From Cardiocondyla obscurior (Eukaryota > Arthropoda > Insecta > Hymenoptera > Formicidae): a stretch of 64,000 nucleotides of DNA. Position 1 is the stretch's first letter; each line of letters opens with the position of its first letter. The stretch covers positions 2,029,501-2,093,500 of the forward strand of contig NC_091866.1 of NCBI RefSeq assembly GCF_019399895.1, in the 5' to 3' direction. Positions 1 through 14,206 of the stretch are shown piece after piece. The notes beneath the pieces were generated by a model, which worked only from the letters and a program-made list of their open reading frames with translations, did no database searches and was not told where the DNA came from. Both the position numbers and the translations under genes were made by a program.

Positions 1-3000
1 AATTAAAAATGGGCGCAAGATAAAATCGAATATTCGCCGATGACCGAATTATTTCGCTTCCTGTAGTTCCTTTTTACGGCGCGCTCGGCCGCCGCGGAAA
101 GGGCACCGGCGTATTATCTTTTGTGCACCGCTGAAACGCTCGATTCCACAGCAATTCCAGCCAATCGCGCGATGTAATATCGTTGTATTTTCAATACGCC
201 TTTATAATGATTAAATTAAAATTAAAGTGAAATGAAAATATCGGCGCACTCGCGCAGCGTGATTCGATCTGCAAAGCTATAAAGCACGCCGCATGTAGCG
301 CCCGATACCGAGGCTTCAAAGCTCCGCGATATAATTATGAAGTACGCAATGCCGCGTGGCTTCCGGTCATTGCGCTTTCGCTCGTGAATTTTGTCTTCGC
401 CGCGATGTGCACTCGACGACGTCGGCGGAATTTTATTTCTCGAGTGAGGGACCCGAAGTCTTCATTAATGCCGATCCGACGAGCGAGCTGGAAATTTAAA
501 TTGACGGCCGCGGACAATCGCTCGCACTGGTGGAGGCAAACGACGCGCGGCTAACTCGCGGCGATGGCTGCTGAAACCCTCGATAAAGAATGGTAGTATG
601 ATCGGCGTGAAAAATTTCACAGTTTCCCCCGATAGAGTCACAGCGCGCAGCTCGTTTCGGTTGAATTACGACATACGGCGATCGTTAGCCCGTCGCGGAA
701 GAAACCTCGCCGGATGCACACTTTGCATGCGCGTCGTATATTCGCCGTCGCATCCGACTGCCGTCTGGAAGACGAAGCTCGCGACCTCCGAGTGTACAAG
801 CCGATACTTTTCGACGTCGCGGAATTTTCGAAGGAGAAAGACAGAGACGGGTATAAAAAGAGTAAAGACCTCGCTAACCTTTTCGCGCCTTGCATAGAAA
901 ACTGGATATGATATATAAGTTGGCTACGACCTTTTCCTGCCCCTCGCCTTTCCACCGCCCGTAAACTCGCGTGGCATCCGCTTTTCTGGGACGAACACGC
1001 GTTTGCTAATGTTGGACCATGGCGGGGTACGTGGTGCATTCTTCCGTGATGTGCCTCGATACCATATATAGTTTGCGTATGCAAACGACTCGGTGAGGTA
1101 AACTCGTCGCGTTTGCGGGAAGGAGGTGGGTCGGCAAGTCCACGCGAATATCGACGAGGCTCGAAACTAAAATTATCGCGGATTTGCTCGCGACGTGTTT
1201 CTCGCGGGCGTTTAACTCCGCATTTAAGCGTCAACAAAGCCGACAGCCCGTCGCCTCTAACATTGAACTAAAATATTAATCGTCTCGCGGCCACGCTTAT
1301 TTCTATAGAAATGACATTTCGACTCGGTTTGGCCGGATAAAAAATGTATGCGGCGCGCGTATCTCGCTTTTGCGTATTATTTGCATTTCCGAGGGGAGTT
1401 TTATTTTAGCATCTCGCCCGATACGAGTATTGGGAGTTTCCCTGCACCACGCTCGATATTCGCATCGGAACTGCATTGGAAGTTAACTCGCTAAAGTAAG
1501 ATACGTGTCCCATCGGCTTTGCGTGCGATTTATGTAAACAATGCCACGTGCAATAAAGTTTTATTCCCGTCGCGACTACGCGCAACAACTGTAGGTGGTA
1601 ATTTATCTGATTTTAACTTAATTTTTTTTCGCGTGATTTCCTCCGCGGGCGACAATACTCGTTTCCCCTTTTGAGCGATGCTTATTGCGCAATATTTGTA
1701 GTATCGCATTCGAATAAATTCAGTAGGAAAGATAAATAAGGACAAGTAATAATATTTTATTGCATTTAATTAACGATGATCACTAAATGAAATTCCGAGC
1801 TCGTTTATTTTATTTTTTTTTTTTTCTTTTTACAGCCATCATTTTTCTTTATTTTCTCTTACCGACATATCCTCCACCCATCAACCCTCAAGTAATTTTT
1901 TTGCGAGCCCTTTTTAGTTCGATTTTTATATTACGGATTTTTACGACAATATAAAATGATACTCTACTTGCAGAGAAAGACCTATAACTATATCAAAGTT
2001 TCCTTCGGAAATTGAGTACTTGAAAATTTTATTTTCGGACAGTGGATATCACGTACAATTACAAAGGTCGGGGGCGTCGTTGGGAACTTTTATTTCAAGT
2101 TTAGCGGACCTTTTTTATTCGGCGTAAGTACTCGTATCGCCACCTTTCGCTTTTCCCGTGGCGCACGTTCGCTGGAACTCGCTCTGAAAATGCCGGTCGT
2201 ACCCGACGAGATCAGTCAGCTGGCATTTCCGAAAGAAATTTCGAGTTTCAATTCTTCATAATTCCCTCCAGTTAGTCTTCCGTATTACGTCCACATCGCG
2301 GATGTTAACGTAAGAGTGGAACTCTAATCGCGCGGGCAAATTTTAAATCTCGTTTCTCGTAAACTCTCGACCGGAATTAGTTTTATTTTGATGAAAACTC
2401 GGGGAACAGTTTTTTTTTTTTTTTTTTTCTCGGACGGATCCTTTAACGAGTACAGTCCGAGGGAAACGCGTGATCTAGTCGCCGGTGAAGTGTCGAGGAT
2501 GCGAGGCACGATTTACCGCGATGCAGCAACACGTGCTTGGCGATCGCGCTCGTTTTCTAGTTAGCCGCTCCTCCCGCGGAAGCTGGTCGTCTTCGCCAAC
2601 GATTCGCGACGCGCGACTACGACCCGCGGACTGCGACGAACGTGCCAAGGGTTTTAAAACTGCGAGTTACGCGAAGAGAGGCTCCTCTGCTTACAGGTTG
2701 TTGATTTCCGGGAGATTTCGCGGGCCACCTCGCGAAACGAGCCCGCCGTTTTTCGGGCCTGGGAACGACGAAGCGCGGCAAACCGAGCGGAATAAATTGG
2801 TATTTGCCGTTTTGCCAGCTTAATAAAGCCATTAGAGTATCGAACGCATTGAGCGGCCCCGGCTGCCGGCAGTGGCGGGCCTCGCCGACCGCAATAATGA
2901 TAGGTATAGCTCGTGGCCGGTGTGTGTTGCGGTAATGCGCAGCAGCAGCGCGGCTTACGCTCGATTGGGATTTAGGTTACTCTCGCATTCCGCATCACGA

Positions 3001-6000
3001 TGCCCTTTCAGCGATTCCACGATATCCCTTAACGGTTCTTCCTTTTTTTTTATTCTTTTTTTTTTACGCGCTGCACAATTTTATTTTGAATACAAAACCG
3101 AGAGAACCATGTTTCTCTATAACCATCCGAATAGCCGGCAATGTTTTCTTCCGCCGGTAATTTCGCATAAAACAAATTAGCGGTACACGCGTTTCGAGTT
3201 TGCGAGGCACGCACGCGTATTAGATATGCAAAATGCTCCGCGGTGAAACGGTGTAGTCTGATTGCATACGCGATACACCCGCAAAGACTTGAGGAGCCTC
3301 CACGATAGCGATTCTAAAGCGCGAAGATTAGGAGTTAATATTTTTCTACCGCGCGAAGAGGAGAAAAGAGCAGAAGAACGGTCTGCTAAGTGCAAGTTTA
3401 CGTCGCGAGTTGAATCGCACGATCTTTCCGCGTAGCAATGGAATCTGAGAATAATTACAATCTAAGAGCGCGCGACTTTCCGCCGTGGATAACAAAGCGT
3501 TTTTCCGTTGTCTCGCGTATGCGTGCACTGATAATTCTTACACGTTTCTTCACGCGGCAGCGTATCGCTCTTTCCTATCCCACCCCCCTCGGGTCCTTTA
3601 TCTGCCGCGCACCGTTATTGCTCGGCTAATTGCTTGTAATGGAGGGCATATATCGCCGCGATTAGTATCTCCCGACAACGGCAGTTTGCCATTGTCGTCG
3701 CGACGCGGTAATATTTCCCCAGCGTTTGATCGCCGCCCGCGGGACCTGCCGATTACTCGGGAAAGCTGGGCGCCTCAAACGAGACGGGGAGTTTCGCGCT
3801 CTCGCCTCCTTTTCGCGAACTTCCGTAATTAAAATCCGAATCCGCGGGAAATAAATAAAGGCGGCGGGTAGGCGGGGGTGGACAAGCACGCGCGCGCGGA
3901 CTCGAGATATTAAAATCCTTTGGTGCATTATTGAACGGCGGATCGATCGGAATATAAATAGCGTTCGGTGCGATGGCAAACAAATAGCGGGAGTTTCACA
4001 CACGGCGCTGTTTGAAGTACGCTGTACCGCGCCCCCGTTTGTTCCGTCTTGTCTGCAACCTCCGCGGCGGCGATTCTTCCTTTGCGGCAGCTCGCGCAAT
4101 TGGTTTCCGAAGTTACATTTCAGACGCTCGGCAAATTTTATATATCTCCTCCTCCGCCTTTGTTTCCCGCGGCCCTTGTTCGACGTAACCCGTAAACTTA
4201 TGCAATTTACATCGAGATACGCGGGACATTATATTGACTGGAATAGAAAGCAAATCGCCAATATTGCTGCAGCAGCTACAAAGCTGCTCCGGCGGCTGCT
4301 TTATGCGAAAGGGCCTCCCCTCTCGATTAGCTTTTTGTGCCCTTTGCTCGATGCGCTCGAGCAATGAAAATCGCGTCCCGCCGGATATATCCGGCCTCGA
4401 TTTCCGCGTCAATGTTGCGTAATTAATTTGCAAATACATGAAAAATAAAGTAATTAAAGCGAGCTAAAAGTATTACTAAGGTATTATGAGCTCCCGCGAT
4501 TTATCGAGGAACTAATAATTAAAAGGCCGCCGCGCTGTCGCGGTAAGAGACGAACTTCTCCGCGTCGAGTCCCGGCGCCGTTTTATTTTCATAATTTTTC
4601 ATCGTGCAACACTTTTTTTTTTTTTTCCTATCCCTCTTCGCCTCGCCTCGCCGAGCCACGGCACCGGCCGAATGTTCGGCGGGACTGTCGTTTCTTTCAT
4701 TTTCCACCCCATTTCCCGCCGCCGTGCGAACTCGCCCGTCGAAACTTGAATATTCCGGGAAGGTACAGCGAGAGATAATTGAAGAAAGATTAATTGGCGG
4801 AATATCGAAGGAGCTTAATAATTTATTGGCCGACGAATTACTCGAATAATTAAAACTTTCCGCGCACCCGGGGGCGGAAGATTATTTCAGATGGGCTAGC
4901 CCGATGACTTTATTTACATAATCCCTCCTCCCGTTCTTCTTCGCCGTCGTCCCTGAATTTTTCACGAGCACGCCTTGCCCGCTTTACTTTCGCACTTGTG
5001 CGTTTACAGAAATTCGATCGCATTTAAACCAAGCGCTGCCATTTTCGAGACGCGGGGTCGATTCAGCTTGTCGCGGAAGCTCGTTGTAGGAAAGCGCAGA
5101 AATAAATGCAAGCGCCGCGAAACTTCCCCGGTCTATTGTGTCCAATCCAGTGCAGGCGGCGAATAACAAAGTGCATAAATTTTATACAGTTGTAAATGTC
5201 GGGCCACTCGCCGCCGTTCTTTTCACACGTCTCTTCATTTTGAAGATATAGGTGCCGGCGCGCCGCGGGCGGTTTTCGCAAGCCCGCGGCTATCGCGTGG
5301 GATTGAATTTAAAGCCTCGTGAAGACCGATTTATTCGTCTGAACCAAGATGCGGTAAGAAAAAAAAAAGAAAAAAAAAAAGATCGCCGAGACGCGGCTTT
5401 GATCTCGATAAAACATAGCGGGGGGTAAAAAGAAAATGTAAAAAAATGCCTCAAGTTCCGTTGAGAGTTTCTCCGCGTCCCGCGAAGACCGAGCGAACGT
5501 CGAATTTTGTCGCACGCGAAATAAACTTGAGTGCAACGCGTCACATTTTCCTCGAGCGCGCGCACAGGTATCCATATTTGTCAAGAGATCATTATAATGC
5601 ATTATGATGTAGTGCATCGAAACTATGTTATTGTAACTGGAGGAACGTAGTTGCGCCCATATATTATAAACTGGAATGGCTGGGATAACGCAAAATATAG
5701 CGAACATGTGTCCGGGAAATGTATTTTCTGACAAACTTAACTGACTGTTTACAGTGATATATACTCGCTTCAACTGCGCACCCAGGGAGAAGCCATGCTA
5801 ATGCATTCATGGGGGGGCTCGGTTACATGCTCCGAGTAAATAGCTGGCTGCAAAACCGGCGCGGATGCGAAGCGTACGCGTTTTGTCTCGGCAATAATTT
5901 ATCAATAGCGATCTCGCGCGCTAATAGCGCGACGAGCGAGTATTAACGAACGGCACGGTGAGTGGACGACAAGGAGATAATGATATTAATGATAACAGTA

Positions 6001-9000
6001 GAAGATAAGGTTCAGGGGGAGGGAAATTTCTGTTGGAAGTCCCGCGGCGAAAGAGTAGTAGCGGATGAGAGCGGATAGCGTAAAACAATAAAAGAGAGAA
6101 GAAAAAAAAACTTCCGATGATAGTGGATAGATTATCTTATAACCGCTGACCGCGTCGCTTCATTTCCATAACTCTTCCTAGCGCGATCCCCAGCCGCTCT
6201 CAGGCGGCAATGCACTCGGCGTTCCGCGCAATTTCACAATAGCTCCGTACAGGTACGCCAACACTACGCCCGCCGAATTAAAGATCAGGGGGAATTAATT
6301 TTACGGCTGGGTGCCGCGGCGAAATATCGCCGGCGAAAAAAAAGGAACGTATAATAACGGCGATAGATAACCGCTGGGTTAAGCACACCGAAGGATCCCG
6401 GCGACAGAATTTCTCGCTGAAAACGGGCAGACGGCAAATAACTCAGCGTCGGTGCGTTTTCGTTTTCACGCGAGCGCGTGTAAATCCGCGAAAATTTAAC
6501 GATACAAATGGTACCCCCGCGACGCGTGACGCAAGGCTGGAGAACGCGACGGCGCGAGATAACGTCCCGCGTTCGTTGATTATTAAGAGCCTCGTCCTCG
6601 TTGCGCACGATCGCATCAATTCCGCGACGTGTAAATTACGAGCGAGATCAGTTAACGTAATTGGGACCATTTGGCGAACTGAGAAACGGTCGCTGCGCGA
6701 GAAGGGCTAGCAGTCATAACGTCTTGATCATTCCGCGATGACTCTCAAATGAGCCGCTGATTTGAAATTGAAATTCGCGCGAAGGAGAGGCGCGCAACTT
6801 GTTCGCTTACCGCGAACGAGAAACGGCTTCGGTACACCGGTGATAATTCCCGAAGTGAGAAGTGCTTTGTGTAATCAAAACTTTCCGCGATACCGGGCGG
6901 AGAGCGTTTCAGACTTCATAAATAACGGATCTTACTCACGATAAAGGATTACCCGTTTTAATAGGGCGAGACCCGGCTAATCACTGCGACGATAAACTTT
7001 TCGGGTGTACTAGCTACACGGCGCGGGATTTCATTACACGAACTCGTCCTTCTGCAGGCACGGCAAAATCCTTAAGCGGCCCTCTCGGAAGATCGGCGGA
7101 GCGACCCTTAAATGGTACATCGCGCCTTACAACGTTCGCGGCCTTTTTACATCAGAGTATTGAACTCGCCCAAAGTTTCTCCGAAGCGATATATTCCGAA
7201 ACTCACAGCGCGGATTAATAGCGGAGTATTTAAAAAAAAGAAAAAAAAAAAATTGCGCGCGCATGTTGAAACCCATTAAAATTACGTAACATTAGTTAAT
7301 AATTAAAATGCGAGAGCTTTTTCGAATCGTGAGAGAAAGCGGCGTAATAGAAACTTCAATAATTCATATTTTCATATTGCCCTTGTTACAACTTTTCCCG
7401 TTTACCATTTCCTCTCCCCCTCCGGCGTTCAGCAAGATCGATTATACCTTCCCTTTTTAATTACTGCGCGGTGGTTAAAAAAAATGGTTCATTAATGAGA
7501 GCCTCTTTTCCGAGGGGAACGTGTCCGGTGCGTGCAAAGTAAAAATGCGAGCGCAAAAAAATATTCATGGCGTCACGGAAGCGCGTCTAATCGTATTATA
7601 AAATGCGTAAAGATATCGCTTCGTTCTTCACGCCGCGGCATTCCCTAAGAATATCCCGCGGAGATGAATGCACTTCCATATCGCGGCAGAAACGTCGAGC
7701 CGTTGAATATTCGACGCGGAGTGTCACGATTTCGCGTTGAATATTATCCGGTGCATTATGCTCGGTCGGAGTGTACGTAACGTATATTATATACACGCGC
7801 GCTGAAACTTTGATTATTCTCCAAGGCATTGTGTTCAAGCTGTCGGGGTCGTGGCGCGGGTGAATGTGATGCTGGGAAATTCAAGTCGGAATGACAGAGC
7901 GCGTGGAAGGGAATCGATAGGCCCGAGCGAAGGCGAACGTGCCGCGTGGTCACATAATGCGTGTGTGACGGTCCCTCCGGGTTGTTAACGGGATCCCGAA
8001 GGCGGCAAAAGCGTCGCTAGCTCGCGACGTATCTAGTTGAGACGAGATAAAAGATTCGGCGAGAATATGTCCTCCTCCCGAGAGAGGGTGAATTTCCCCC
8101 CGCGCGTGGAAAATATCAACGTTGATAAATGTCGCAGCAAGAGTAATTTCGTTTTACTAGAGTCGCTCCGGGCGGCTTACAACCGTTTCCCCGTCGTAAG
8201 AACCGAAACCGCGACAAAAGAAAGCCGAATCCATAATACTCCGTGCGAGCGAAAACAATTGGATGTCGAATATCGAATAAATTTGCATGCTCATTGATAT
8301 TCATTAAGTTCGTTACTATGAGACGCGTCTAAAAAGGATCTCCCGAAGCGGCGGACTAATGCGGATAAATTATGCTGCACTCCGTTGCCGCGGGGGTGGG
8401 CGCGAGAGAGGAGAGCTGGGGGGAGGGAAATTACCGAGCTTATCGGCGGCGTTGTTTAATAAATTGTTTAATCTCCGGATTTTTCAATTCGGGAGGGTTT
8501 TATTCCGGGCGTGGCGCGCGCGTTTCGCAGATATTGTATTAATCCGGCGCAGTAATTCCGGAAAGTAGAGTCCTTTTGTAGCGCATGTAGGCCACATTTG
8601 CCCTATAATTCGCGGCATTTGCATGCGTGCACGCGCAAGCCTTACGAGCGCCGCGTTGCGCAAAACGTTTATTGCGCTTCCGCTAACTGGCGCAGCAAAT
8701 AGCGGGCGCCTCGTAATTGCGGGGGAGGGCCCGGACGAGGTGCAACGGAACGCTGGCCGGTGAATACACGTCGGCGGCGGCCGGGAGATTTTTCCCGCGC
8801 ACGAATCGCGCGAGATGGAATCGCGTTATTAACAACGACCGAGCGCCGGCGGAGGTGGACTTATCGAATTTATCTCGCGAGCACGCCGACGAAAATTATA
8901 TGAGCCAGAATAATGGACGCGAGCGGCGTGTAACGTTCCGCGATCGGAGGTTGTAAAGCTGCTCGAATTAAATTTATTAACGCGCCCCCGCGTGGCCCCG

Positions 9001-9640
9001 CTCGACTCGCCGTGTAAAATCTGATTACACACGTGGGGGGGGGGCGGATTCGTATTCATCAATTTTATCGATACGATATATACTAATGAAGGCCCGTTTT
9101 AACTGCGAGCAAATCGGAGCGGAAAGAGAAAGGAAGAGAGAAAGAGATACGAGCAAAGAGCCCTACAAGTAACGCGGTTTGTAACTGACGAGCGCGCTGA
9201 CGCAGGAGCATCAGCACTTGTCGATTAATTGAATACGTATCGTGCATGTCGATCGACATTCGCGAGCCCGTCGACGCGGGGGCCCGGCTGCAAGTGTTAC
9301 CTTCCGTTTCATGTGAAGTAATCAAAAGCTCTGCACGTTACGCTATTGTTACATCGACGCGCCATTCTGTATGGCACGTATATACGCCAAGACATTAATC
9401 CTCGTATCGCCGACGAGACAATAGCCCCCCGTATTCAGAACGCGGTCACAAAGTTATACACGCGTCTCTCTATCGCGCGTCGGATTGAACAATTTCGAAG
9501 CGCGGTCCAATTGCCGCGTATTTAATCACACGAGCTGGGACAAAGCCTATTTCCGGCCCATATTTATTTTTTATTCTGCAACGCGCTTTCTTTTAATTAT
9601 GCAAAATGATAATTATGTACACGAGGATATATTCTCGTGG
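1..9640. other. non-genic, CpG-rich insect DNA
   Basis: No reading frame here exceeds about 200 codons, and those present are arginine/serine-rich, as expected when CpG-rich DNA is read in an arbitrary frame. I found no acceptor-donor pair bounding an open frame, no TIR and no tRNA-like box. What is visible is a poly-T run at 2410-2428, A-rich runs near 5357-5381, octamer words (ATTTGCAT) at 1379, 8281 and 8617, and scattered TATA-like words. It is either intergenic or intronic; the sequence does not say which. Confidence 0.6.
2410..2428. repeat. poly-T tract
   Basis: An uninterrupted run of 19 T residues. On the minus strand it would read as poly-A, but no upstream ORF or target-site duplication marks it as a retrotransposed tail. 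Confidence 0.9.
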
Positions 9641-9648
9641 ATCCAAAA

Positions 9649-9649
<1 letters not shown>

Positions 9650-9682
<33 letters not shown>
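9650..9682. repeat. (TC)n microsatellite
   Basis: Dinucleotide TC repeat of about 33 nt with one TTT interruption near its 3' end. It is a simple slippage repeat of the kind seen again at 23067, 33891, 34231, 46934 and 49081. Confidence 0.9.
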
Positions 9683-10669
9683 GCTTCACTAAGAGTAGCC
9701 GGGAGACGTTTACGATCTAACACGATAGGTCCATATACCGCGCGCTGTTAATCGTGTCAGTTCCCACTCTAAAACGTTCGTGATGCTGCAGCTAAGCATA
9801 GGCGAACTCGGTCTGTAATTGAGAGCGGCCCGCGGGTATATCGCCAGCTGCACGGTCGCCGAGATACATCCGCGTGTCACTGGGTTATTACGTTCTACGC
9901 GATGAGTGATATATACCGAGTACACACGATTTCTGCATCGGACGCAGACGCGGCGTGGGAAGGAAGAGTGAGAGAGAGAGAAGAGGCAGGCTACTGCAGG
10001 TAGTCACGGCGTTGCCTTCTACGACGTACGCGCAACCCTCCATTCGCTCGGTTGTGTGTCTCTAACGACCGCGCAGCATCCGTATGCATATGAGAGACCC
10101 GTCGCGTCTCTATCACACTTCTCGGACTATCTCCCCTTCCGGCGTAAACCGCAGCATCGCGATAATCAAGCCGCAGTGAACGTCCCGCGCACGGACGCAT
10201 CCCAGCCGCGATGCAATCGGCGCCGCGAGATCCCGACGAGAACGGAGATACGAGACTTACGCCACGCGGCAATAATTAGCTGTCAGATTTGCAGCCCGCA
10301 AATCGCCGCACGGTCCGCGACTCCATCTCTCGATCTCCGTTTCCCTCTCCCCCTTACCGGCGTAATTATATGCAAATGCCCGCCCTTAAATTTATCTCGG
10401 GGTCGCGCTTTTATTTTTCGCGTCTCTGATTGCCGGCGTCAGCCTGCAGTTTTCAGATTACAGCCCGGGGAGCGGAGGCTCGGCGGGAACGGGAGCGCGC
10501 CGGTAATAAACCTGAAAAATTGACTGCGGTATTTCGAGGTGTCGCTCGTCCTCGTAAACCTTCCGGCGTTATAACAAGAGCGGCAGATTGGACAGTTTAT
10601 CGCGGCACGTAGGCAACTTTCGGCGGCTCTCGGCGCTGCGCGAGCTTTCTCTCCTCCGGCATTGACAAA

Positions 10670-10690
10670 TTTTTTTTTTTTTTTTTTTTT
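10670..10690. repeat. poly-T tract
   Basis: A run of 21 T residues in otherwise GC-rich DNA. No gene is adjacent to it. Confidence 0.9.
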
Positions 10691-12016
10691 ATTCTCTCGC
10701 CGTCAGCTGTGAGTCGTCGAGTTTCGTCACGACGCACGTGTGAAAAAAATACACTCGTTTAGCCGCGACCCTTCCCGCGCCGCTATATTGTCGAACTTCC
10801 GGTGATAACGTTTACGTGCGCGGACTACACGGCTGAATGGAGAATATCCTCCACAGAAGTAAGACCGTAAATGCAAATCCTTGATAATAATACTAAAAGA
10901 TATATACCTGTACGTGTAAAAGTGTCTCTACGATGTTGTCCGCCTCGTTGGAATAAATAGGTGGAGGGTAGCATAACTCGCGGATTACTTCGGAAAGAAA
11001 TTTGCGGCGCGCACCAAACGACTGCCTATTTATACGGGGGAAGTATTCGTTTTATCACTCGCGAGATTGAATTATCTTTCTTAACGACATCGTGGTATAA
11101 TAATCACTGCAATGGGCAGCGTGCAAAAGCGCGTTCTCCTTTGTGCATCTCTAATGACCGCAAATTATTCTATATAATGCACCAAGAGATACCATTAACA
11201 TCGAATACCGCAGGTGATCGCTTACGTCCGTTTAGATTCTAATAATGTTAACTAACTGCGGAATGCTTTATCGTATCCGTAGAAAATTCATGTCAACTGC
11301 CGGCGATCGATAGGAGGCGCCTTGCTGAACTTCGTGTGGGGGCTATGCAAGTTACGTTGCATTAAATATAAAATACGCCCGTGATCACGTGAAACTAAAC
11401 GGTTCAATTTATCAGGAAGACGACTGTTTTAATATTACATTGACAATGTCGTTACGATCGTGGGCCTCCGCAGCATTTCATGTCCGCGCGATTAAAATTC
11501 GCGAAAACTCGGGGACCGGTCGTTCGACTGCACGGCGGCGACGTAATGGGAAATAGTTACGGAAGTTAGCAACATAATGCAACGCAGTGCCACCGCTCGT
11601 ACTCGAATCCACGAACTATCCGTTCGATCGAAATGCCCGTGATTGTTTCTGGTGAGCACCACTTGCTATAACCGTCGAACGTGACTTTTGCCTCTTTCTA
11701 ACCGGAACGGGGGGAGGGGAGGAAACCTCTTCGTGTTGTATCACCGTGTCGTAGAACCCGTATTTCAAACCACTCACGCTTTCTTTACTTCCCCAGTTCG
11801 ATCTTTCCCTGAAAAGCTTTTCACCGGTGGACGGTAAGCCACCGCCGTTGTATACCGCCGCGAGAGGAAATGTCTGTTCGCTGAAAGAGAGAACGCGGCT
11901 ATACACGCCGGGATACTAAGAGCTGCGCGTTATCTTTAAGAGAATCAAATCGAAGACGCGCCATCGTCGCGCAGAGTCAACGTAGCTAATTTTCTCGCGC
12001 TAAACCCTTTTTATAA

Positions 12017-12032
12017 ATATATATATATATAT
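12017..12032. repeat. (AT)n microsatellite
   Basis: Short alternating AT/TA tract of about 16 nt, followed by a further TATAT word a few bases downstream. Confidence 0.8.
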
Positions 12033-14183
12033 GAATATATAAAGCTCTTCGTCGCTGTCGATCACGCCGAGAAATCGCAAAGCCGGATCCATCGATTACT
12101 TCGCCGGGACAATTTCGAAGATCGATCTTGAGTGCGCGCATCTAATTGCCGTGCTCGCTCGAAACACGATACGAAATTACGGGATGCATTCGGAGAGGAA
12201 GACGAGATCACAAAATATCCCGATCGATATGCGCATTACGTACTTGAAAGCGTATTTGGGTCAGTTCGTTCGTTCGTTCGTTTCGCGACGATGTCGAAGT
12301 GGAACGGCGCGGAAGGTAAGATAATCCCCCTGGTCTGGATATTTAAATCAATATTGTCGAATAATTCCGAACGTCGAGCAGCGATAACGAGTGCGCGAGA
12401 CTCGATTTTTTTTTGGCATAATTAAATGTAACATCCACGTACATAGCATTTTTTTTCTATTTTTCAACGGCAACTATTTGCGATTCCATCCATTGCACGT
12501 TTGACGAAAAAAGATGGTTTTTATAAAAAAAACTCCATGTTTCGAAGCGCTCCAATTCAGCAAACGTGCGCCGGTAATGGAACGAAGACGTTTACTCGTT
12601 ATGAAAATCAATTCATTAGCACGGCGACGATCGACAGGCGCGGATATTAATTTCGTGGCCGCACAATAACGCTCGCCGGGCGTTTGATTTTACGCTGCGC
12701 GCTGTAAGGTAAATTTTGCGGAGCGTTGCAGCGATTCAGCGCCGGTCGATCGTGTTCTGAATGCGGCGCTTTAAGTTTCGCGGCGATTACCGCGCGCGAT
12801 TGCTCTCGACGTGTGCGATAACTCACATCTTCCAAGTTCCCGTGTCTGCCGCGCGATCAAAGGCAAAATCGACGATTAAAGCACGCCCTGTCATATACCT
12901 GGCGACGTAACAGCGACGAAACGCGAGCGCGGCTCTCCGCAACGTAGCGGGGGAATTACGTCGGCCGAGGCTCAAACAAACGTCCGCTTGCGTTTTAATT
13001 TTCAATTTATACGTTACGCCTGATAGCCAGGCGATGCAGATTTCGGGCTGGAAACCGGGGTTAATACACGAGGGAATTATATTCCACGGTGGATGCGCGG
13101 GCAGGCAACGGAATCGCATACTGGCTTACGTACCTTGAAAATTGCATCGTTCGCGGTGCAAGAGCGAAACATCGTGCTAACGCGCTCCACCGCCGTGCTC
13201 GCCTTTATGATACAAGAATATTCCGCTACGTGGACCCCGCTTACACTAATTAAATATATTATCTCCCTTCGCGCGGCGATATAAATAGATATTTTAATGC
13301 CGGGCTCTTCTGCAAATTTACGACCAATTTTTTTTTTTTTTTAGCTTAGTGTAATTCGCGTTACGAGGAGGGGAAAAAGGCCGCGGATTATGTTTCATCG
13401 ATCGGCGCGAGTGAAAATTGGCAAAAAAATTGAAAGGGGCCGGGCTCTTACCTCTTAATTAAATTTTGTACAAAAAAAATTATTATCTCGATATAAAATG
13501 ATTACCGCGGAATATTATTTCCCCGTTAATCCTCCCGATCCCGTTCGTTCTTTCGCAGAGTAGTCGAAAGAATTTTTTTTTTTTTCTTTTTGCCCGTTAG
13601 CGATGCAGACGATCGCTTTCCGACCGCGCGCGATGTTCCGGAGCCCTCTCGCGTGGCACCAGGTGGCCGTAGGAACGGAGATTAACGTCGCCTACGTATC
13701 GGAAGTTAAGCACGAGTTTTAACGCGGCTTGTCCCGAACGTGACCGTGCACAAACCGGGCGCGCACATGCACCGCGGACATTAAGACGTGATCAACGGCG
13801 GACGCGCATGCAACACTCGCGTACAATGTTCTTTCGTTTTCCAGCTGCGCAACCGGCTACCTCTCGTCGACCCGGTCGCATTCAACGAACGCTTAATGGC
13901 CCCCGCGAAGCGGCTAAAACCCGGAGCCGTTCATCCGCCCGCTCCCCCGGCAAAAGTCCGTCCCGATTATTTTGCTATTTATTTCCGAGAGGCCGCGATG
14001 CAGATTAACAACGATCGCGAGCCGTAATGTATATTGTGTCTAAAGAATACTTTTGCTAACAATACGCATTGCGGAGTAAAAATACATTTTTCCTTCTAGT
14101 TTTTATCACTGCTCGTCTTTGTCCCCCGCCCCCCGCCTTCTGCCGATCCGCTGTCTTCGAGAAGGTCCGCGGAGCGCGTTATA

Positions 14184-14206
14184 TCCCGCGAGACTTACTC
14201 GCGGGA
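14184..14206. repeat. inverted repeat, 9-bp GC-rich arms
   Basis: TCCCGCGAG at 14184-14192 pairs perfectly with CTCGCGGGA at 14198-14206 across the 5-nt loop ACTTA. No T run follows on either strand, so it does not resemble a Pol III or bacterial-type terminator. Function unknown. Confidence 0.75.

Noticed and set aside
12132..12425. TCAGTT initiator-like site, ATG and GTAAGA donor around 12261-12315
   Set aside because: It would encode only MSKWNGAE before the donor. The initiator sits in a GTTC repeat and no following exon was found.
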